Below, piece after piece: positions 57,290-64,000 of a stretch of DNA of 64,000 nucleotides. Where the stretch lies: assembly GCF_000237925.1 (NCBI RefSeq), contig NW_017386025.1:2480001-2544000 (forward strand), read 5' to 3'. The position numbers and the translations under genes were made by a program. The DNA comes from Schistosoma mansoni. Its lineage: Eukaryota > Platyhelminthes > Trematoda > Strigeidida > Schistosomatidae. Numbering within the stretch: the first letter of the stretch is position 1; each line of letters begins with the position of its first letter. The notes under the pieces were generated by a model. That model made no database searches and had not been told where the DNA came from. It saw only the letters and a program-made list of their open reading frames with translations.

Positions 57290-57600
57290 GCAAGGCCTTC
57301 ACACGTAACACATTTATAATCGAAGCCTGCCAGCTCAGTGAAAACAGATGTCGGAAATGCAGTGGTATGAAGATATATTTGGAAGGCTATCCGTGTATCG
57401 AGAGGCGTTTAGCCTCATCTGGCTATCAATTGCAACGGATGCGTAGCATGGCGTACATATGAGTGGTCTGGTTCGGATGCCTAACTGATTGCCTTCAGCT
57501 AGGTGTTTTTAGTAAAACTAATGAAGTCAGTATCAACATCGAGGACTTACGGAACTAATTGTTTTGGAGATTTATTTACTGCGATATGACAATTCTATTT
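57290..57600 (+). repeat. Interspersed 0.3 kb repeat (family G), copy 4
   Basis: Diverged copy: AGTGGTATGAAGATATATTT, CTATCCGTGTATCGAGAGG, TAGTAAAACTAATGAAGTC and TTGTTTTGGAGATTTATTTACTG align with the other copies. Confidence 0.5.
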
Positions 57601-58174
57601 TGGCTTCAGAATTCGTAATTACAGTCTAAAAAGAAGTTAGCTCATTGAGTTTGAAGAATTAGACTTAAAAAAGATAAGTCTATATATGTTCTCTTGTTCG
57701 GACATATTCAGAGTTGGGAAAATGGAAGCCGTGATAACCATCAATAAGAAAAATTTAGAACTGATAATTAGCGACCGAGCTTGTTGCAGTTCAAAAGTAG
57801 ATGAACTTCCAAGTGACTAGAAAATCTCATCATACACAACACAAGCTTTGGATCATCTACTAGAGATAGGTACTTCAGGGTTTTAACACCAACTGGATTA
57901 TACTGGTTCATCATATAGCTACTAGCGGCACTTACTTGCTAATAACTCAAAAATACAACAGAGAAACTCAATAACCTGTGTTTCTTAGTTCTTATAAGTT
58001 CGGGAGATGCTTCATCTACACTTTACAGCCACTTCATACCACACTCTATTTATAAAATTACATTCATTTGTTTGAATGGCGCTCTAAACTCAAAGGAGAC
58101 ACAGACAGTCCATTGAACCGCTGTTTTTGAAGTCCTGCGACAAGGGCTTCTTCGGGATATTTAGTTAGTTTAAT

Positions 58175-58453
58175 ATGAGCGACAGGAAAAGTCGCAATGC
58201 ATCCCGTGGAATGACTGAAGATAGGGTTAGAGGAGTAGTCAAATGGTTTAACGTCAAGGCTGGTTATGGCTTCATTACTCGTTCTGATACCTCTTCCGAT
58301 ATATTCGTGCATCAAACAGCAATTTCGAGAAATAACCCTGGGAAAATGCAGCGCTCACTTCAGGAAAATGAAGAAGTCGAATTTTTCGTTGTTGAGGGAG
58401 ACAAAGGCGTAGAGGCCTCCGATGTTACTGGGCCTGACAGAAGGCCGGTAAAG
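58175..58453 (+). CDS. Y-box protein exon 1 (cold-shock domain)
   Basis: ATG at 58175 is the first in frame and follows a leader without an upstream in-frame start close by. The exon ends PVK at AAG|GTGCGT. Reading through the donor would add a short VRFIYQ tail and a stop at 58495, which could be a truncated isoform with the cold-shock domain only. Confidence 0.9.
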
Positions 58454-60113
58454 GTGCGTTTTATATATCAAATAATCCTAAAATCCTCAGGGTAGTGCTT
58501 ATGCTGCGGATCGTCCTTATGGGCGAAGCCCCAGGGAATATGGAGCGCGCGGTGATAGAAATGAATCAAATGGTTATAGAAGCAATGGGTTTGGGTCGTA
58601 TCGTGGAAGAGGCAGGGGTCGCGACGGGCCCAGGGTCAGTACTCTTAGTTATTATGTTTGGTTTACTTTAAGGCATCACGCATGTCAATATGTCATTGCA
58701 TTGCTAAGGCCTGCTCTAATTAGCAGGTAGAATGAGTAAGGAGGTATTTGGGTAGTGATTATAATTACATTGACACTATGTAGACGCCAAAATGAAAGTA
58801 ACGGTCGAAATCGATGGTCTAATTGTTTATACCACAGTCCAGTCGCAATAAACGTTAGATAGAGCAAGGCTACTGCTATTTTTGATTACACAATTCTACA
58901 CACTTGTGCTTCTGTCATGGCGACTAACTCAAAATTGGTATATATGGCGCAGATTCATCTACCCTTCCACTGATAGCAGTATCATTCCTCATATATCTTT
59001 CAAATCTGACTTCAAAAATCTCATCCTTAATGTCCAGTCTTCTCCAGCATTATTAATGCCATATTACTCTTCCCTTAGACAATCATCTGATTTAGTCAAA
59101 CTTTTCTTGCCAATGTTGTGTAACCACCTGGACCAACGCACAAGCAGTAGACTCGACGTTAATCATGAGTAACTGCACTGTATTATAAAGTACGAACAGA
59201 ATTCCTGAACTATGTCCAACTTTTTCGCACTTATATTAGGGCTGGTTGAAGTACTAGTTTGCAGGTTACTCTGTCCTAGTATTTGTATTCTCGCATCAGA
59301 CACAACTGACACCTTAAGTATACCGGCTTCCCTACCTCTTTTCTTTTCAGCTCTCAAAATGGCATTGGTACAACGCTCGCTAAGACATCGAACTACCTAG
59401 CATCAAGGATGAAATTGTCAACATGCTCGAATCTGCTAAACTGGTGTGCACATAAAAGTGATATTCCTGAAGTTAACAACGTAGCTAACAAACATGCTAA
59501 GACAGCATCTGTCAGTATACACTATGCCAACTAGATTATACATCAGCAAATAAAATCGACAGAGAGGACTCGTCCGAGCCGTGTACATTTCCAAATTTTT
59601 AAGATTTTATGGATGCATCCATTCCTCGTTCTAGTGACTAGAGCTCAACCACACTAATTGTTCACCTTTGTACGCACGTGTATACGACTTACGTTAATAT
59701 TTTCATGGGGCTTGATACTGCTATTCTCACTCTGCTAGTTTATTCTATTTCTGTGTTGATGTGATGTGTAAGAACTCGAAATAATACACTTTGCAGAGAT
59801 GCATTGTGACCTCGATTAGTGTGATTATGACAGTAAGGGGGTCTTGTTGTGTGTTTTTTGCGAACCAACGTGTCTGGGGATCATATTGTTGGCAGGTTCC
59901 CAAAATATCGTCTTTATCAGCCTGTATTTCGTTTTCATAATTAGTTTACATTATTTCAAAAGCAAATTGTTCGGAAAAACTAATAATTTTTTTATAATCG
60001 GGTATTAGGTTGGTGGTGATTTCTCAAGGAGATTTGAAGAACGCAATCCACGCGATCGCAGCCGAGGATACGGAGTAAAGGACAATGGTGGTTATTACTC
60101 TAGCCCATACTAA
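58175..60113 (+). CDS. Y-box binding / cold-shock domain protein, three coding exons
   Basis: Exons 58175-58453, 58491-58634 and 60009-60113 are all joined in phase 0 and encode 175 aa. Residues 17-90 form a cold-shock domain: [20 protein letters not shown] contains RNP1 (here AGYGFI instead of the usual NGYGFI), [10 protein letters not shown] is RNP2, then [19 protein letters not shown]. Exon 2 opens [17 protein letters not shown], matching the GSKYAADR segment after the domain in vertebrate YBX1. The rest is an RG/RGG tail ([26 protein letters not shown]) ending YYSSPY. The family binds single-stranded nucleic acid and mRNA, with roles in translation and transcription. It is much shorter than vertebrate YBX1 (about 320 aa), having one rather than several basic/acidic islands. 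The first intron is only 37 bp. Confidence 0.92.
58491..58634 (+). CDS. Y-box protein exon 2
   Basis: Acceptor AAATCCTCAG, donor CCCAGG|GTCAGT. It encodes 48 residues starting GSAYAADR and ending [12 protein letters not shown] content is conspicuously higher than in the surrounding DNA, as expected for Arg/Gly-rich coding sequence. Confidence 0.85.
58635..60008 (+). other. Y-box protein intron 2
   Basis: About 1.37 kb, AT-rich. Some short open frames (58882-59172 plus, 59163-59357 minus) without recognisable content; no repeat of this window seen inside. Confidence 0.5.
60009..60113 (+). CDS. Y-box protein exon 3 (C-terminus)
   Basis: Acceptor GGTATTAG; encodes [20 protein letters not shown] to YYSSPY and the TAA stop at 60111-60113. 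It is recognised because its Arg/Gly/Asp composition continues that of exon 2 in the same phase. Confidence 0.85.
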   Translation, partial: VGGDFSRRFEERNPRDRSRGYGVKDNGGYYSSPY

Positions 60114-61470
60114 TTTCAATCTATGTTGTACATATTGCATTTTTAATGCCTAATTTGTACATTTTATCTCGAAATATCTTGTTCTAGTTGAAAGTCATTT
60201 TTCTGTGGATATCACGATATATGCATTTATATGTATCCAAATTAAACTTGCAATTTTCGTTTGAACCTTGGGAATTAAAAAGCTAGTGACTGCGTCTACC
60301 GTCTGGGTAAGCTTCTCTTGAAGCATATGTTTTCTTTGCATCAACGTATTTGCAAGGTAGAATCTACTCGATGGGTCGTTAGGTCACGATATCCTCTCAC
60401 AAAGAATTCGTAATATACACACACTCAGTGCCAGTGTGACACATTTACTAAGCACAGGTTTGACTGTACATCGCACTATTATGCATCAATCGTGTGCACA
60501 TCCTTCACGATAAGCGTAGTTGTTAAGTTAAATAGATTCTTCAGTATATGTGCTTCTCGAGCCTCCGACGGTTTGATTACGAAATAAGCACGTGCGTGCT
60601 GTGCCCTCTTCATTTTAGGAAGCTAGGGTTAAAATACTGATATAGTTTAGCAGCTATTACAATCTGCATGTTTTCAAATGCCTCCGTTTAATCCTAAACA
60701 TGCCTATTACTATGTTGAGCGTTTATCTTGGACCCATTACCTGAAACCTTAAATGAAAAATCTAACGGTATTGTCTGAATTGTTAGGTTTGTGGTTATTT
60801 CGCCTGGATCAGTCCGCTTACGTATACAATTCAGTTGTGAGCATTTTAGCCCTCAATTAGTGCTGAGATGGTGTGCTTGCACATGATTTCAGGCTCATTC
60901 TGGTCGGCAATTTTTTACAGATGTTGACTAGGTCTAGGATTATAGCTTCACACAACTTCTGTGCTAATCTGTCATCGGATTAGTTATGTGATGGTACTTA
61001 TGTCGGATCGTGCTATTTTCTATTCGGGAAACGATTTTCGTGGTAAAGACATTATTTTAAGTCACTTGGGCAGTTTACCTAAATAATCTTCACAGTTAGG
61101 AAAAACAAGACAACGCATGCGTACTCCGATTAAATACGTAAAAATTTTATTAGAAACTAAACATGTCCTTCATACACATAGTTTAGCTAATTCATCCCGG
61201 AGTTGTTTTTCACTCGCAATTTTGTCCAGTTGGTTATATGCCAAAGATTTTCCGGATGCTTGTTCTGTTTTCAGTTTCTCAATCTGCGTCAGTTTCTGTT
61301 ATTAACCAAGGGGGAAATAATGCAAAATATATTTGTATGCCATAGTGTAATTTAGATATGTACTGTTATGATTTGTAATCCGGCTTGCTTTTTACCAATT
61401 TTTTAAAAGAAGTTCTGTCAAGACAACTGGAGGTTCCATATTTTCATGCTGTAAGATTGACCACAATGGC
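60114..61470. other. Y-box 3' UTR and unassigned downstream sequence
   Basis: The first few hundred bases are probably 3' UTR; ATTAAA-type hexamers occur near 60240-60275, but no clear AATAAA. No further gene recognised. Confidence 0.35.
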
Positions 61471-61479
61471 TTAGGTGTA

Positions 61480-61705
61480 TATACACCACGTCTCCCCTTA
61501 AGTCGTGAGATTGTTTCATATCTTTATTTCTACGAACTAATTCTTCCTTCCTGTATTATACCCTTACACCCAATCTTTCTTCTATATATTACTACCACTG
61601 AAGTAACTGCTATGGATTTAGTGTTCATCTTCTTGTGCTAATGAGGTGTGGCATTTCGGACCGATGCATATATGTTTCTCGTCCAACGTTGTAGCTGACT
61701 GACTC
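61480..61705 (+). mobile_element. Family B 3' UTR end fragment
   Basis: CTTAAGTCGTGAGATTGTTT, TTCCTTCCTGTATTATACCC, GCTAATGAGGTGTGGCATTT and the end CGTCCAACGTTGTAGCTGAC follow the same order as the family B 3' UTRs at 22.0, 22.8 and (inverted) 19.5 kb. No coding part is left. Confidence 0.6.
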
Positions 61706-62282
61706 ATAAGATTAAGCTCTAGGGATACGTTTGTACACAGCTAAGAGTAAATCAACTAAATAAATGGCCCTTACTTCATAATCATTTAAAAGTTAGGTTA
61801 CCAATGTATCACTGTCATTCAGACGCATGTATATGAAATCCGTCGTGCATGTTATAAGCAAGGGATAGAAGTTTATAGGTAAACACCTACACTAATCGAG
61901 ATTATTGAGTTCATTCACACCCGTAAATGTACGGACGATTGATAAGGGTTATGTATAAGATAAATCATGTGAATCAATTAGTTTGAGGTCGTGAGTGACA
62001 TATTCCGGAATCAATCTTGATACACATATTTGTCCAAGCCTCAAGGATAATACTGCTACTCATAATTTGCAGTCATCTGAACGGATATATCTGTCAGTTC
62101 TTTTTGTTGATTGCGTCTGTTCTAATACAAAGGAAATGTATGAGACACTGTTTAGCCGTTAGGTTACGGACAGTGGCGAATAAGTGTAAGTTGAACGTCG
62201 TAAGCATGATATCAGACATATTATGTAAGTCAAGGGATTCGATAGAATGCAACAATGAACTCACTTTATATATCTGATTTAC
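61706..62282. other. Unassigned sequence
   Basis: Probably the intron 3' of the candidate gene below; nothing else recognised. Confidence 0.3.
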
Positions 62283-62552
62283 TTGCTTTTGGTTCTTCGG
62301 GTCTGATGCAACTGGGTGAGCACATTCATTATTGAATGAAGCTGGATATGTGCCACCAGTCAGGGCAGATTCATTAGAAGATAATGTGGTTTTATGATTT
62401 GAACCAATAGCTGAAAGAAGATGCAAAATAACAAGTTAGAAAGTTCTGGGGAACTTGCTTTCATCACGTTTTAATTTTCTATCATTCATTAAAGAACTAA
62501 CAGTTTTAGATTTAGCGAGTTCACTGAACTCGACAGCAGTTAAGTCCCATGC
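62283..62552 (-). CDS. Candidate host gene, two exons (partial, unrecognised)
   Basis: Exon 62468-62552 (acceptor TTTGATATAG, donor AAAC|GTGATG) reads AWDLTAVEFSELAKSKTVSS, then LMNDRKLK. Exon 62283-62410 (acceptor CTTTCAG, donor CAA|GTAAAT) reads PIGSNHKTTLSSNESALTGG to ASDPKNQKQ. The phase 1 junction is consistent and both exons end in usable donors. The first exon could alternatively read on to a stop at about 62437. The WDLxAVEFxELAKSKT pattern looks like a helical domain of a nuclear or scaffold protein, but I cannot name a family. No start or stop is established. Confidence 0.45.
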
Positions 62553-62559
62553 CTATATC

Positions 62560-63130
62560 AAATAGAAATTAAAAAATTGTCAGGTAACGAAAATAATTGA
62601 GGTGAATTCGCAAATCCAGTTTCACACAGGGACGGAAGATGGTAAACCATAATAAGTCTAGTACTAGACAGTAAACCATTTTTCATAAGCAAGTGAGCTT
62701 GCGAGACTCTGTGGCTATATGACAAAAAAACTAGTTGGTTGTTTTTTAATAGGTAGTTTCACCACGAGATAAGGTCATTATTGAAATTACAAACTAAGAC
62801 AACTACAGGGAACCCAAAAGCACTAGACAGTCGTCTTGTACAAGTCCGGTGCTCTTCAGAAGTACGTGGCTGGGACCTCCAGTCTAGGCCTCAAACGCCT
62901 AGTCTCCTGACCACTGGAGTCAGGGTTCAATCTCCGCAACCTAAGTTACTACACCAAATCAATGCGACAACACGAAGTTAAAAAGGTGTGAACACCAAAT
63001 AGAGTCGAAGTAGTCTTCGTTTCAATAATAATGTTGTTCAAAAACAAGAGATGAATTCGAGTTTGAGACATACGAAATAATGATAAACTCAAGTTTTAGG
63101 AGTATAGGGGCAAATAAGTCTCTTAAAATA
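62560..63130. other. Unassigned sequence with a tRNA-like trace
   Basis: At 62,895-62,940, GTCAGGGTTCAATCTCCGCA resembles a B-box preceded by a short hairpin-like tract (AGGCCTCAAACGCCT). It may be the head of another tRNA-derived SINE; the evidence is weak. Confidence 0.25.
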
Positions 63131-63134
63131 AATA

Positions 63135-63300
63135 GCTTTGTAAGTTCTCGACATTGATTTTCCTAAATACGTCTATGGCTGAAGGTACTCAGTCGAGAAT
63201 TCGCACCAGATCACCTTTGGACCCCCAGTGCTGTGCATAACTAAGCTTACATTTTAAACATTGCGATATTACAACCTATGATTCACGTATGTTTTTGAGC
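63135..63300 (-). repeat. Interspersed 0.3 kb repeat (family G), partial copy 5
   Basis: In the same orientation as the 50.5 kb copy it retains ATAGCTTT..AAGT.CTCGACATTG, TGGCTGAAGG and CGCACCAGATCAC, then diverges. No gag is visible beside it. Confidence 0.45.
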
Positions 63301-64000
63301 TACATCACTCTTGACTTTTGGTTTGGTTGAATGACTTCGAGATCATTAGTAAGAAGAGATTGAGGACAGCAGTGCTGTTAAACTTTGCGTATCCATGACA
63401 TCTTTGAAGAGAAATAGACTGTATCAATAATCGGTTCTAAATAATGTATCATTGTGTCTTCACCCACTGGTCGCTTCTACCATGGAGAATTCGAACCATG
63501 CAGTTTGCGTCATCCATGATGGCTCGATTCGAGAATCTATGTTTCTAAGGATTGGTCCATCTTATAGATACCAATCTAACCAGGCCAGCATCGTATACTG
63601 ACTTAAGCGGTGGTTCAGTTCAAGTGATAAATGACGCAACCACCTCAATCAATGGTAAATCACAACCTCATTAATCGATACACCATCATTGGTTAGATTC
63701 AACAATGCTTCAGGGAAACCTGTGACCAAACACCTCTAGTCTACGTGTCATCTGCGTTTCACAGTTACAGGATGCAATGAATAGCATTAGTTTTATGAGA
63801 CTGATATTTAGTGACTAGAAATCTTGATTGGCACTATAGATTTTTCGACCGAGATAGTCAATACACTAGCATGAAGCCTAAACATGTCCTGGGTTTGACC
63901 CGTAATGAGATGATGAATGCGCATAGTAGGATGAAACATCTGTCTAACGTTACGAACCATTTACTGTAGTTTTAATTTTGAAATCATGCTTTTCTGAAAA
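63301..64000. other. Unassigned sequence; possible very old SINE family 2 trace at 63885-63950
   Basis: TGTCCTGGGTTTGACCCGTA, then GATGAATGCGCATAGTAGGA and TGAAACATCTGTC, recalls the B-box, stem and GAAAC order of SINE family 2, with heavy divergence. No gene seen. Confidence 0.25.

Noticed and set aside
1-64000. CRISPR arrays, bacterial operons, riboswitches, rRNA genes
   Set aside because: Nothing of the kind is visible; the window is eukaryotic nuclear DNA.

Overview
The window reads as nuclear DNA of a blood fluke (genus Schistosoma or a close relative). The reasons are: AT-rich sequence with intron-split genes; relics of non-LTR retrotransposons resembling the schistosome RTE (SR2-type) and CR1/Jockey groups; a Gypsy-type gag; a Merlin-like transposase piece; and, most diagnostic, three copies of a tRNA-headed SINE carrying a hammerhead ribozyme, the arrangement known from schistosome Sm-alpha repeats. 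The species cannot be fixed from the sequence alone. It is a draft assembly: there is a 200-base N gap at 6515-6714, with a corrupted Illumina adapter beside it.

Host genes. (1) Pinin (PNN) lies on the minus strand from 9930 to 577. Four coding exons splice in frame to about 390 aa, and most of its first intron is retrotransposon debris (about 4.43-8.09 kb). (2) A serum response factor (SRF) homologue, 452 aa with its MADS box in one uninterrupted coding exon, is on the plus strand at 24740-26098. (3) A gene I do not recognise is on the minus strand at 43305-42402. It has at least four phase-consistent exons, one only 36 nt, and continues beyond both ends. (4) A Y-box/cold-shock protein of three coding exons (175 aa) is on the plus strand at 58175-60113. 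(5) Two further minus-strand exons at 62552-62283 belong to another unrecognised gene.

The rest is mainly repeats. 0-12 kb: pinin and its intronic elements, then an inverted repeat at 10.96/11.34 kb. 12-17.4 kb: RTE-type fragments and a Merlin-like transposase fragment. 19.5-22.7 kb: an inverted pair of one non-LTR family, a SINE, and an old LTR-like copy. 27.0-28.6 kb: a SINE cluster with hammerhead motifs, containing two palindromic SINE pairs. 30.4-34.8 kb: two nearly identical roughly 500 bp LTR-like repeats in opposite orientation. 36.2-37.1 kb: a 5'-truncated RTE with a clear 10 bp target-site duplication. 38.8-43.9 kb: a 3.5 kb non-LTR element (11 bp duplication) and a 525 bp internally deleted relative (12 bp duplication) on either side of the unknown gene's exons. 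44.6-57.6 kb: further non-LTR copies, Gypsy-type gag relics and an associated repeat. 57.6-64 kb: Y-box gene, candidate gene 5 and sparse repeats.

The host genes show no operon-like relation. Pinin (splicing/nuclear speckle), SRF (transcription) and Y-box (RNA/DNA binding) are all nuclear or RNA-related, but their proximity is probably incidental. The least ordinary content is a second tRNA-headed SINE family that appears to carry its own decayed hammerhead ribozyme, separate in sequence from the Sm-alpha type.
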